A DNA stretch of 64,000 bases from the NCBI GenBank assembly GCA_964346475.1, contig CAYFUM010000003.1:27541-91540 (forward strand), written 5' to 3'. This DNA is from DTU036 sp964346475 (GTDB lineage: Bacteria; Bacillota; Clostridia; Peptostreptococcales; Acidaminobacteraceae). A program made the position numbers and the translations under genes. Of this stretch, positions 8,856-17,376 are shown in pieces (positions within the stretch are counted from its first letter, which is position 1; every line of letters starts with the position of its first letter). The notes under the pieces were generated by a model. That model worked only from the letters and a program-made list of their open reading frames with translations, was not told where the DNA came from and did not search any database.

Positions 8856-9296
8856 CTAGCTAACCCTGACTAGACCATCTTCTAATACCTCTATTTGCAT
8901 ATCATCCTTTACATATTCGAGGAAGTCATCACCAAGACTATCTATGGTTGGTAGATTTCTATCAGTCCAAACATCCGATAGTATAGCTCCCGCTGCAGCC
9001 AGAGAATCTATAGGTTTAGAAAACAAGAGGCAGGTCGGGACAATTCCCAGAGCACTGGCACAAAAGAGCACCATTCCCCCCGTGGTAGACCCAATAGTCT
9101 GTGGAAGACATAGGGCCTTACCTGCCATGGGTTTATTATAAATATCTGGGTTGTTCTGGTCTGAGCAGGTCCCTTTGCTATCTTTAAACATAAGGCTTTT
9201 TTGAAAACTTGCTAGGGTATTAAAACCCTCCCTAGATACTAGACAAGGAGCTCGACAGGTTCCAGGTACAACAACCCTTCCTTTAAATTCTCTCAT
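8856..9296 (-). CDS. Aconitase X small subunit (swivel domain, DUF126 type)
   Basis: Small subunit of a two-subunit aconitase-X-type dehydratase. The 146-residue protein shows the swivelling-domain pattern GRVVVPG near the N-terminus, KGTCSDQNNPDIYNKPMAGK in the middle and the TIGSTTGGMVL loop, whose GST motif contributes to the active site in aconitase-like enzymes. Its start overlaps the large-subunit stop by one base. Characterised relatives include bacterial cis-3-hydroxy-L-proline dehydratase and archaeal mevalonate-5-phosphate dehydratase; which substrate applies here is not shown. A terminator lies at 8745-8791. Confidence 0.85.
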   Translation of the reverse strand: MREFKGRVVVPGTCRAPCLVSREGFNTLASFQKSLMFKDSKGTCSDQNNPDIYNKPMAGKALCLPQTIGSTTGGMVLFCASALGIVPTCLLFSKPIDSLAAAGAILSDVWTDRNLPTIDSLGDDFLEYVKDDMQIEVLEDGLVRVS

Positions 9297-10579
9297 TATA
9301 ATCCTCCTACTATGACTTCTAGTATTTCTAAGTCGCTATAATATCTTGATGTAGTGTAGGTCCTTAACTTATTTGAATTAGTAATAACTTCCATGCTGGC
9401 GCAAAGGGGATTATTCATATACATTAAAGGACAGATACTGGACAAGCTTACACCCATAATTCTGAGGAGTTTTGCCTCACTAAGGCCTGAAAACTCCCTG
9501 GCAACTGCGGGGGAAGTTGTCAGCACTGTAGGAACCTTGACGTTTTTTTGTCCTCTGGCTTTAAGGGCCTTTCTTATTTGCCTAGTCCAGTTCTTTAACT
9601 GATCTAGGGAAAGATGAGGACAACCAATGAAACAGAGTTTAGCCTGTGAATCCTTGTTTTTCCACATAATGGGATAGCTTTCTTTAACTCTATTTAATTC
9701 TTCATCATCAATTAGATAGGTCCTCGCATCCTCTCTAATCAGGCTTTCTCCCTGTTTTTTAGCTTCTGGTGTAAGATTCTCTACATGATAGAGCCCAACA
9801 GCTCCATTGCTAGCAGTGGCAGCTCCCATATCTTTGAGATAGTCCTTAGCAGTAGAATCAAGCCTGTTATCAAAATATCCACTTAGATTTTTGATATAGG
9901 GTACATCCTCCATAACCTTCATACCTATAGCAGACCCCAGTATCTGGGCTTCAGGCAAGCTTGAGGTTTTAAGTTCAATTATCCAGCTCGCTCTTCTTCC
10001 CTGGTCGGTAAGAAGTCCAAAATATGGCACCCTACCCATTATGCTACCTAGCATCTCAATTATCCCAGAGTTCCTATTACACCTAGCACCAAGGACAGAG
10101 TTAGCATAGACCACTGCAGAGCTCTCAGCCCAACTCAAAATATCCCCTTCCCTTGGTATATTCCCAACTTCATCCATATAGCAGGTGCAGGTAAAACCAT
10201 CTTCACTTAATAGACCCATTCTTTGAAGTTGCTCCTCATAATCCTCCTGCTTACTGTACATGTATTTAAAGACTAATTTTTTTAGAGGATTTGCTGGTAC
10301 ATTTTTAAAATCCAAAGGTCTTGGATCCACTGTAAATTTTTGATTTGATTCTATTCCTGCCTCTAAGAGCTCCTCCATCAGGTTGTAGACAGGTTTCATC
10401 ATGGAAAGACCAAAGCTAGTTACAAGGTGTCCGTACTGGCTAGTAATGGGAATCATTTTGCTAGCGTTAAAAGTGTCCCCATACATAACAAGGGTCTTCA
10501 TGATCTTGGCTCTGACGTCTCCTTCTTTGCCCTGGAGTATGTCAATCTCTTCAGGGCTTAAATGCATTTTGTATTCCAT
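9296..10579 (-). CDS. Aconitase X large (catalytic) subunit (DUF521 type)
   Basis: Catalytic subunit of 427 residues. It begins MHLSPEEIDILQGKEGD, close to the family start, and carries the G-D-x-F-x-A-x-x-M segment, the SWAESSAVVYANSVLGARCNR region with conserved serine, asparagine and cysteine, and a C-terminal CPLMYMNNPLCASMEV stretch that fits an iron-sulfur or metal site. Members dehydrate a hydroxy acid. In bacteria the two-subunit form is best known as cis-3-hydroxyproline dehydratase, giving pyrroline-2-carboxylate. The gene follows an OYE reductase by 11 bases, and no ketimine reductase is adjacent, so a different hydroxy acid whose enoate product is then reduced is also possible (inference). 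Confidence 0.85.
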   Translation of the reverse strand: MEYKMHLSPEEIDILQGKEGDVRAKIMKTLVMYGDTFNASKMIPITSQYGHLVTSFGLSMMKPVYNLMEELLEAGIESNQKFTVDPRPLDFKNVPANPLKKLVFKYMYSKQEDYEEQLQRMGLLSEDGFTCTCYMDEVGNIPREGDILSWAESSAVVYANSVLGARCNRNSGIIEMLGSIMGRVPYFGLLTDQGRRASWIIELKTSSLPEAQILGSAIGMKVMEDVPYIKNLSGYFDNRLDSTAKDYLKDMGAATASNGAVGLYHVENLTPEAKKQGESLIREDARTYLIDDEELNRVKESYPIMWKNKDSQAKLCFIGCPHLSLDQLKNWTRQIRKALKARGQKNVKVPTVLTTSPAVAREFSGLSEAKLLRIMGVSLSSICPLMYMNNPLCASMEVITNSNKLRTYTTSRYYSDLEILEVIVGGL

Positions 10580-10590
10580 TAGGATTCCCC

Positions 10591-12852
10591 CTATATTGTC
10601 CTAGCTAGGGCTGCCGCAGCTCTAGTGGCCTCAAAGACCTTACCACTGCTAAGACCATCTCCTATGTTGTATAGCTCTGGAGCTATTCTATTTTCCTGGG
10701 CTTCAAAGAACATTTCATTTCTTGGTTTATTACCTATAGCCATGACAAAGAGGTCTGCCGCCATGATTTTTTCTTCATTCTCAACCTTGACCTTGGGAGC
10801 AAGGGGATTTAGTATATTTTCTGGAAGAATAGGGTGCCATACCAAGTAGGGATCAGGAACAGTAGGAGATGTATTTTGAATAACCTTTACACCTCTTTCA
10901 TCAAAGCTAATTACCTTGGTACAGTTGTTGAGCTCGACGCCATTTTTTTCTAAGTAGTAAATTAAATGACCCCTATTAGCAGTGCAGACTCCATTCATAA
11001 AGTATTTTTCCATTTCCACTACTCGAAGATCTAGACCCTTTTCATAGCTAAGCCAATAGGCACACTCACAGCCCACTACTCCACCACCGATAACAAGTGC
11101 AGATTTAGCATCTCCCACAAGACTGGGATTTTCAAGAAGCTCTGTGGCTTCAACAATCCTCACCTCGTCCATTCCTTCAAATTTAGGTACAATCTCCTCT
11201 GCCCCTTGAGCAAATATAACTGCATCATACTTATTATCTTTAAGCCACTTACTATCTACCTGGGTATTTGGCAGATAGTTAAAATTTTTCTCCTTAGACG
11301 CCTTTGCAACCCGTCTTTCTAGGTAGAGTCTATAGTTTTCCACATCAAATTTTATTTTTGGAGTTCCCCCAGCCAGGAGCTTTCCACCTATCTTGTCGGT
11401 TTTTTCAATCAGGGTGACTTCATGCCCTCTTTTAGCTGCAATAAGTCCCGCCGTAACCCCAGCAGGGCCGGCACCAACAATGGCTATTTTTTTCTTTATT
11501 TGAGCTGGAATCTCCTGCTCAGGAATTTTATACTCAAAACTGGTCCTGGGGTTAACAGCGCACTGAGGGTGCCCTCCTTCAACGAATTCATTGATACAGC
11601 CTTCTTGGCATCCTATACAGGGTGTAATATCGTCAATTTGTCCCTTATAGACCTTATTAGGCCAATAAGGATCAGCTAGAAGAGGTCTTCCCAGCATGAC
11701 CATATCGCATTTACCTTCTCTTAAGGAAGCTTCCGCTAGATCAGGATAGCCAAGTTTACCTACAGCTACTATAGGTACCTTTTTACCTGCATTTGATACT
11801 AGACCTACTCGCTGGAAATAATCCTTGACTAGCTGGGCTACATCAAGAAAGCAGCCTGGAGGCATTCCTGCTGGAGGATGAGGTAACCACCAATTATCAT
11901 AGCAACCAAGATCCACATCAAACATGTCCACGCCTTCTCTTACTAGATTTTCCATATATTCAAGAGTCATAGAAATGGTCCGACCATTCTTAAACTTCCT
12001 CAGAGATTTGTTATTCATTTTTTCGCCATAGGTCTCGTTAAGAGCCAGGGAAAGGTCTATCCTATACATTATGGGATATCTGGGTCCTACTCTTTTTCTA
12101 ATTTCTCTTATAAGATCAAGACCGAAGGCCTGCCAGTCGGCATATCTGCCCGTCTTTCTCCTGTTAAAGGCAGGGTTTGTCATCTGCTCCAATAAATAAC
12201 CCTCATGGCCATGGAGATAGACGCCATCCAAATTGGCAGCTTTGGCATCGGCTGCAGCTTGGGCTGTATTTTTTATTATTTTTTGAATACCATAGTGACT
12301 TAAGGGAGTTGAAGGAATCTCAGGTATGTAGAAATTAGGATTTAAAGATGCAGACTTTGGGAATTTTTTTAAAGTAAGTAAACACTGGGGATTGCCGACT
12401 CGACCTAAGCCTGGAGTTAGCTGTATAAAAATCTTGGCTCCGTGATTATGTACTCCTGCAGCTAGGTCTCTCCAACCAGCAAAGATAGATCTAGATCTAT
12501 CTATTCTAGGAAAATAACTAAGACCGTCGGGTTCTACAACAGATGGGTCCACTCCTTGGCTTGTTGGGACAAGACCAGTTGTTATCAGCCCTACACCGCC
12601 CTTAGCCCTTTCCACAAAATATTCAATCATTTGATCCTTAGGACGTCCTGTTTCATCGCTCATTGATATGTTTCCCATGGGTGCCATGACCAGTCTATTT
12701 TTTATTGTAATTCCATTTACTTCAATTGGCTCAAATATAGAGCTGTAGGGATAAAGATTGTCTGTCATCTGTCCTGTTTGAAATACCTCATCGTCATAAA
12801 TCCAATTTCCGTAACTATCAACAAGGTCTTGTACAAGTTTGTCAGTTTTCAT
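10591..12852 (-). CDS. OYE-family NADH:flavin oxidoreductase (FMN, 4Fe-4S, FAD)
   Basis: Modular reductase of 753 residues. A roughly 35-residue N-terminal extension absent from the other copies in this window precedes an FMN TIM barrel (about 38-400, with the LHGHEGYLLEQM active-site histidines near 214-216). The 4Fe-4S cysteines are at about 412, 415, 419 and 431 in CIGCQEGC and HPQC. An FAD/NAD domain starts at GAGPAG (460-465), with a second nucleotide motif IGGGVVGCE. The architecture is that of 2,4-dienoyl-CoA reductase, trimethylamine dehydrogenase and BaiCD-type ene-reductases, which reduce activated C=C bonds. It is the first gene of an operon with the aconitase X subunits. The substrate is unknown. 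Confidence 0.9.
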   Translation of the reverse strand: MKTDKLVQDLVDSYGNWIYDDEVFQTGQMTDNLYPYSSIFEPIEVNGITIKNRLVMAPMGNISMSDETGRPKDQMIEYFVERAKGGVGLITTGLVPTSQGVDPSVVEPDGLSYFPRIDRSRSIFAGWRDLAAGVHNHGAKIFIQLTPGLGRVGNPQCLLTLKKFPKSASLNPNFYIPEIPSTPLSHYGIQKIIKNTAQAAADAKAANLDGVYLHGHEGYLLEQMTNPAFNRRKTGRYADWQAFGLDLIREIRKRVGPRYPIMYRIDLSLALNETYGEKMNNKSLRKFKNGRTISMTLEYMENLVREGVDMFDVDLGCYDNWWLPHPPAGMPPGCFLDVAQLVKDYFQRVGLVSNAGKKVPIVAVGKLGYPDLAEASLREGKCDMVMLGRPLLADPYWPNKVYKGQIDDITPCIGCQEGCINEFVEGGHPQCAVNPRTSFEYKIPEQEIPAQIKKKIAIVGAGPAGVTAGLIAAKRGHEVTLIEKTDKIGGKLLAGGTPKIKFDVENYRLYLERRVAKASKEKNFNYLPNTQVDSKWLKDNKYDAVIFAQGAEEIVPKFEGMDEVRIVEATELLENPSLVGDAKSALVIGGGVVGCECAYWLSYEKGLDLRVVEMEKYFMNGVCTANRGHLIYYLEKNGVELNNCTKVISFDERGVKVIQNTSPTVPDPYLVWHPILPENILNPLAPKVKVENEEKIMAADLFVMAIGNKPRNEMFFEAQENRIAPELYNIGDGLSSGKVFEATRAAAALARTI

Positions 12853-12882
12853 AAATTCCTCCCTTACATTTTGTCCTAGTAT

Positions 12883-12911
12883 ATGTTTTTATTATAACAT
12901 ACTTAAAACAT
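12883..12911 (-). promoter_or_regulatory. -10 region inside an inverted repeat upstream of the OYE/aconitase-X operon
   Basis: A leftward TATAAT (12891-12896, preceded by TGT) lies between arms ATGTTTT and AAAACAT (12883-12889, 12905-12911). The -35 is poor, so activation or repression at the repeat is plausible. The RBS GGGAGG follows near 12863. Confidence 0.45.
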
Positions 12912-12962
12912 TTTTCTCTCTTAAATGAATCCAAACCCAATATTATAGAGAAAATAGAGGTT

Positions 12963-13003
12963 AAAAAATGACCTGTCACCCACTATTAAAGGCAAGAGGT
13001 CAT
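12963..13003 (-). terminator. Terminator downstream of the C39/HAD/cyclase/thr operon
   Basis: Arms ATGACCT (12968-12974) and AGGTCAT (12997-13003), then a T-run read leftward. It lies about 210 bases past the C39 peptidase stop. The remainder of the 12853-13211 gap shows no gene or clear element besides this and the promoter to its left. Confidence 0.7.
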
Positions 13004-13211
13004 ATAGTAAAAATTAAGAAAGCGGACTTATGGGCTCATATCATAAAGCACCGTAGAGGGAAGGTGATCTTTCTTATACTGTCTAGAAGGTCACTTATCC
13101 CACTTTTTTATTAGCAAAAAGCCATTAAATAGGGCCCGAAATATATCTTTTAACTATTCAAAATTTAGATTTATTAAATAAATAGACTATTGAGTACAAA
13201 AATTATTTACA

Positions 13212-13778
13212 TCACTTATCTATGGCAAAGAAATAGTATCCTGGATCCCTGTTACTACATTCCTCAGCAATATAGCTGGCGTCACAGTAGATCCTATCCC
13301 CCACCCAAAATACTTTTTCCTTCCTGCCGGTCTTTATGAATTTATCAGGATAGAGGGAGGGGTCCAGGACCTCTATCACCCGGCCCTTGGCAGCAGTTAA
13401 AAGAATATAATGGCCACCCTGGGTGAAAATTCCCGTATAGTCCTCCTCATCGCCGCCGGAATTTGCAATAACGAAGCCTTTTTCTCTACTTAGAAAATCT
13501 ATCACTTCATCAATATCGTTACCCTCATGATAAGAAAAACCAAATCTCTCTGCTACCCTTGGACCTAAAATTTTCATGTCTGTACCTTCATTATCCCTGG
13601 AACCTACTTCCAGGGCGTACTCAGCTGCCTCGATGGGGGGAAAGCCTTCTTCAGTTAGGTTTTCAACAAGCATCGAGCAGGCCACAGGACCACATCCCGC
13701 ATTTGCTATACTTTCTTCGGGATATGCTTGACTGGGATAGGATACCTGGGGATAGTTTCGTTGGTTGTAATACTTCAT
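13212..13778 (-). CDS. C39-like papain-fold peptidase
   Basis: A 188-residue protein of the Peptidase_C39-like family. The catalytic triad can be placed as C29 in NAGCGPVACSM, H123 in QGGHYILL and D139 in EVLDPSLY. No signal peptide or membrane segment is evident at the N-terminus (MKYYNQRNYP), and no ABC exporter or peptide-leader gene is nearby, so this is not a bacteriocin-maturation transporter. Its substrate is unknown. It is the last gene of a leftward run (HAD phosphatase 15 bases upstream), followed by a terminator at 12963-13003. Confidence 0.8.
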   Translation of the reverse strand: MKYYNQRNYPQVSYPSQAYPEESIANAGCGPVACSMLVENLTEEGFPPIEAAEYALEVGSRDNEGTDMKILGPRVAERFGFSYHEGNDIDEVIDFLSREKGFVIANSGGDEEDYTGIFTQGGHYILLTAAKGRVIEVLDPSLYPDKFIKTGRKEKVFWVGDRIYCDASYIAEECSNRDPGYYFFAIDK

Positions 13779-13793
13779 CTTTTTTAAACCTCA

Positions 13794-14273
13794 TTAATTT
13801 CTTAAAGTCGCCCTTACTGCCATTTCATTTATAAGAAGCTCCAGTGCCTCTACTATGCTTCTTGTCACGATATCTGCCTTAGCCAGGAGTTTTCCTGAGC
13901 TTCCCTCCTTTTCTAGCACCGCTATAGAAAGAGCGCATACCTCAAACATTGGGATATCATTAAAGCCATTACCCAGGCATATTGTATTTTCCTTGCCCAG
14001 CTTTTCTACAATTTCTTTTTTTGACTGGCCAGCATTTTCCCTGGGAAAGCTCAGAACCTGGGCTTTTAAATCCTCACACTGCTTCTTGACAGTTCCATAG
14101 GTGTCTGCTGTTAGAACATAGACATCTAGCTTCTGTGATAGTAGCTCCACCAATTCAGCTACTCCCTCTAGGAGACTACCACCTGCAGCTATGGTTCCGT
14201 TATAGTCCAGCACTAGGTTTTTTGCAACTATATCTTTTCTTCCTGGAATTTTGTATATGATCATTTCCTTCAT
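13794..14273 (-). CDS. HAD-family hydrolase (soluble P-type ATPase-like)
   Basis: Small haloacid-dehalogenase-fold protein, 159 residues. Motif I is DYNGT with the nucleophile D23, where the canonical form is DxDGT, so the second residue is asparagine. A VLTADTYG stretch fits motif II, and LGNGFNDIPMF matches motif IV. It resembles the cytoplasmic soluble P-type ATPase group (COG4087). Substrate unknown. Three bases separate it from the upstream cyclase and 15 from the downstream C39 gene, so the three are likely co-transcribed. Confidence 0.8.
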   Translation of the reverse strand: MKEMIIYKIPGRKDIVAKNLVLDYNGTIAAGGSLLEGVAELVELLSQKLDVYVLTADTYGTVKKQCEDLKAQVLSFPRENAGQSKKEIVEKLGKENTICLGNGFNDIPMFEVCALSIAVLEKEGSSGKLLAKADIVTRSIVEALELLINEMAVRATLRN

Positions 14274-14276
14274 CCA

Positions 14277-14915
14277 CTAGTCATCAAAGACCACTGCAAA
14301 AGCCCTGGTAAGTCCGCCATCGGAAGCATTAATAAGTAGGGGCGCTGCAGAGAAGAAAACCCTTTTACTGGGTATTTTATCAAGATTGTTTAGATTTTCT
14401 ATGAAGGGGATGTTCCTCGAAAGAAAGATCCTATGGATAGGAGAAGTGGTGCTATCCACCCTATCTGGTGATAGAAAATCTATACCCAGGGCCTTTATTT
14501 TATAGTTTACAAGTTTTAGAGCTAATTCTTCAGATAGGTAGGGAGAATCTTCTATATATCTTTTTTCCGTCCAGTATTTAGAGTAACCAGTTCTCAGAAG
14601 GACGATATCCCCCTCCTCCACATCTATCCCCTCTAGAATACTCCCAGGGATCTCTCTATCTTCTCCTACATCCGCATCTATTATTAGGGCGTAACCGACA
14701 AAATTTTCCAGGGGAATTCTTTCGATGGTTATGCCTCCATCTATACAATGGGCTGGAGCATCGCAGTGGGTTCCATTATGAACCGAGGAATTGATAAGAG
14801 TAACCCTAAAACCACCTTGATCTATTTGTGCAATCTGCTCAATCTCTATGGGCTTGGTATTTGGAAACTGAGGCATATTATTTTCAAACTTTTGCGATAA
14901 ATCTATTACTTTCAC
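14277..14915 (-). CDS. Metal-dependent cyclase-family hydrolase (kynurenine formamidase-like)
   Basis: A 212-residue protein of the cyclase family (PF04199), which includes bacterial kynurenine formamidase and isatin hydrolase. The metal-binding signature HNGTHCDAPAH is at 46-56 (H46, H50, D52, H56 being the expected ligands), and the C-terminal ASDGGLTRAFAVV stretch is typical. No kynurenine-pathway gene is adjacent, so that substrate is not implied. It lies 43 bases after thrB in the same direction. Confidence 0.85.
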   Translation of the reverse strand: MKVIDLSQKFENNMPQFPNTKPIEIEQIAQIDQGGFRVTLINSSVHNGTHCDAPAHCIDGGITIERIPLENFVGYALIIDADVGEDREIPGSILEGIDVEEGDIVLLRTGYSKYWTEKRYIEDSPYLSEELALKLVNYKIKALGIDFLSPDRVDSTTSPIHRIFLSRNIPFIENLNNLDKIPSKRVFFSAAPLLINASDGGLTRAFAVVFDD

Positions 14916-14958
14916 GACTTCTCCTTTCTAACTAGGATTTATTTACTTGTTATACTCA

Positions 14959-15846
14959 CTAAAGTTCCTCTAGTATGGCTCCCCTTTTATCAATGTTCAT
15001 CTCTATTAACTGCCAATTATAGTCCTTGGTTTTTAAAAAGTCTTCCATTTTATGATTAAAGCTTTCTGTTTTTTTATCTAGCATAATCATTATACTGGGC
15101 CCTGCCCCACTAATAAAGCTCGCCCAAGCTCCCAGCTCCTTGGATTTTTCCTTTATATCGTCAAAACCAGTTATGAGCTCCTTTCTATAGGGTTGGTGGA
15201 GTCTGTCATCACTGGCAAGATCTAGAAGATCATATCTAGCAGTCATTAAAGCTGATATTAACATTGACACTCTAGACACGTTGCTCTTTGCGTCCTCAAA
15301 GCTAACCCTATCAGGTAGGAGCTGGCGGGCTCTTTTTGTTGATAAACTATAGTCAGGTACCAGGACTAGAAACTTTATTTCTGTAGGGATATGAAGTTTT
15401 ATATAGTGCACTTCACTACCCTCCATAAGGGACACCACTAGACCCCCCACCAGGGCAGGAGCCACATTGTCGCAATGACCTTCAATAGATGTAGCCATCC
15501 TAACTAGCTCTTTTTCTGAAAGCTTCTTCCCCGCCAACCTAGAGGCGGCTAGGATACCTGCAACTATGCAGGCTGCACTACTTCCAAGGCCCCTAGCTAT
15601 GGGGATAGAGGACTTAAAATCTATTCTTATGCCTTGGAACCTATAGTCCAGGAGCTGACAGGCCTTTTCCAGGGCCTGGTAGACTAGGTTATCCCTATTG
15701 GCATATCTTTTCTCCACACCTAGGATTTCTACGCCAGAAGAAAGTTCCTCAAAATAGTAGTCATTGTATAAATCCAGGGCTAGACCCAGGGTATCAAAAC
15801 CTGGTCCTAGATTAGCTGTCGTTGCAGGTACTCTTACTCTAAACAT
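14959..15846 (-). CDS. thrB: Homoserine kinase
   Basis: GHMP-family kinase of 295 residues that phosphorylates homoserine for threonine synthesis. Seen are the N-terminal VPATTANLGPGFDTLG substrate motif, the phosphate-binding loop PIARGLGSSAA (about 86-96) and the C-terminal SGAGPSIM motif. Its ATG overlaps the thrC stop by eight bases, so translation is coupled. Confidence 0.95.
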   Translation of the reverse strand: MFRVRVPATTANLGPGFDTLGLALDLYNDYYFEELSSGVEILGVEKRYANRDNLVYQALEKACQLLDYRFQGIRIDFKSSIPIARGLGSSAACIVAGILAASRLAGKKLSEKELVRMATSIEGHCDNVAPALVGGLVVSLMEGSEVHYIKLHIPTEIKFLVLVPDYSLSTKRARQLLPDRVSFEDAKSNVSRVSMLISALMTARYDLLDLASDDRLHQPYRKELITGFDDIKEKSKELGAWASFISGAGPSIMIMLDKKTESFNHKMEDFLKTKDYNWQLIEMNIDKRGAILEEL

Positions 15847-17317
15847 TTTCCTGCTCCTTTATAAATCCTTCCACTTCCTTTTTGACCCTCTCAGGAGAAA
15901 TAAGGCCTTTATGGAGCTCTATTTTTTCTCTAAGGCTTTTTATAGAAGAAGGTATCTCTAGGCCTATAAGGCTACTAAGCTCTTTTAGAAGCTCATATTC
16001 ATCCCTACTAAGTATGCTAATACCCAGAGCCTGAGCCATGGTTTTCGCAAACTTAAAGGGACTAGCTGTTGCAAGTATAATGGATGGAGTATTATCCCCC
16101 GTCTTCTTTTTATACTTTTCATATACCCCATATCCCACTGCTGTATGGGGGTCAATGGCATATCCCATCTCATTAAATAGTTTCCCTATTACTTCCTCTA
16201 CTTCCTCCTGGCTCGTATAGTCAGCATAAAAGTCATCAAAGTTAGCTCCTTCAAAGCTATAGTGACCTTTTCTAGCTAGGTCCTCCATTTTTTCCTTTAC
16301 TAGACTAGTCTCTTCCTTAGCTAGGTGGTAAACCAGTCTTTCCAAATTGCTAGATACCAGGATATCCATAGAGGGAGATGAGCTCTTGATCAACTTTCTT
16401 CTTTTATCATAGGTCCTTGTCGAGAAAAAATCTGTCAGTACCCTATTCTCGTTGGAGGCACAGATTAGCTTTTTAACAGGAAGACCCATATTTTTAGCAT
16501 AATAGGCTGCCAGGATATTTCCAAAATTTCCACTGGGTACGACAAAATTAACCCTATCACCCAGGACTAAGTCCTTATTTTTTATCAGCTGAAAATAGGC
16601 AAAGAAGTAGTAGACTATTTGAGGTATAAGCCTGCCTATATTAATAGAATTGGCCGAAGAAACTATTAGCCCCCTCTTTAGGAGATCATTAAGAAAGCCT
16701 TCATCCTCTAGAAGCTCCTTTACAGCTGCCTGGGCATCATCAAAATCTCCCTCAATGGCTAGAATCTTTAGGTTTTTCCCCTCCTGACTTACCATCTGCT
16801 TTCTTTGGATCTCACTAACCCCATCCCTTGGATAGAAGACTAGGATTAAGATATCTTCCTGGTCTTTAAAACTCTCAAGAGCGGCCTTTCCCGTGTCTCC
16901 CGAGGTTGCAGTGAGGATTAGGAGTTTCTTACCAGGAGCTTCCTCTTTCAAGGCTTCCTTTAGAAGCCTAGGTAGTAGGGCCAGGGCCAGGTCCTTAAAG
17001 GCCAGGGTTGGCCCATGGAAGAGCTCTAAAAACCAAACCTCTCCAAGCTTTCTAAGCTTTACTATATCCTCACCAAAACCCCCACCATAGGCAGCCTCTA
17101 TTGCCCCTCTTAATTTATCATCATCAAAATCATCCAGGTAGAGTCTTACTATCTCAAAGGCCAGTTCCTGGTAGTCAAGGGCAATGAGATCCTCCATTTT
17201 ATCGATATATGGAATTTCCTGAGGCACAAAAAGCCCACCATCCCTGGATATCCCCTGCAGCATGGCCTGGAAGCCATTAAGATGAACTCTATTATCTCTA
17301 GTACTGGTAAATTTCAC
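15839..17317 (-). CDS. thrC: Threonine synthase
   Basis: PLP enzyme of 492 residues that converts O-phosphohomoserine to threonine. It begins MKFTSTRDNR, the usual start for the bacterial/fungal long form, with PLP lysine motif HGPTLAFKDLALAL (K at about 111) and the SGDTGKAAL phosphate-binding segment. The length fits the E. coli/yeast type rather than the shorter Bacillus type. It overlaps thrB by eight bases. The 59 bases upstream to the OYE gene contain no convincing promoter, so it may depend on transcription from further up. Confidence 0.95.
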   Translation of the reverse strand: MKFTSTRDNRVHLNGFQAMLQGISRDGGLFVPQEIPYIDKMEDLIALDYQELAFEIVRLYLDDFDDDKLRGAIEAAYGGGFGEDIVKLRKLGEVWFLELFHGPTLAFKDLALALLPRLLKEALKEEAPGKKLLILTATSGDTGKAALESFKDQEDILILVFYPRDGVSEIQRKQMVSQEGKNLKILAIEGDFDDAQAAVKELLEDEGFLNDLLKRGLIVSSANSINIGRLIPQIVYYFFAYFQLIKNKDLVLGDRVNFVVPSGNFGNILAAYYAKNMGLPVKKLICASNENRVLTDFFSTRTYDKRRKLIKSSSPSMDILVSSNLERLVYHLAKEETSLVKEKMEDLARKGHYSFEGANFDDFYADYTSQEEVEEVIGKLFNEMGYAIDPHTAVGYGVYEKYKKKTGDNTPSIILATASPFKFAKTMAQALGISILSRDEYELLKELSSLIGLEIPSSIKSLREKIELHKGLISPERVKKEVEGFIKEQENV

Positions 17318-17376
17318 TTTTTCTCCTTGCTCTTTACAATTCTTCTAGATAATGGTGGCTTTCTGATCAGCTTAAT

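Noticed and set aside
13212..13778. C39 peptidase as part of a bacteriocin export system
   Set aside because: There is no ABC transporter, leader peptide or immunity gene beside it.
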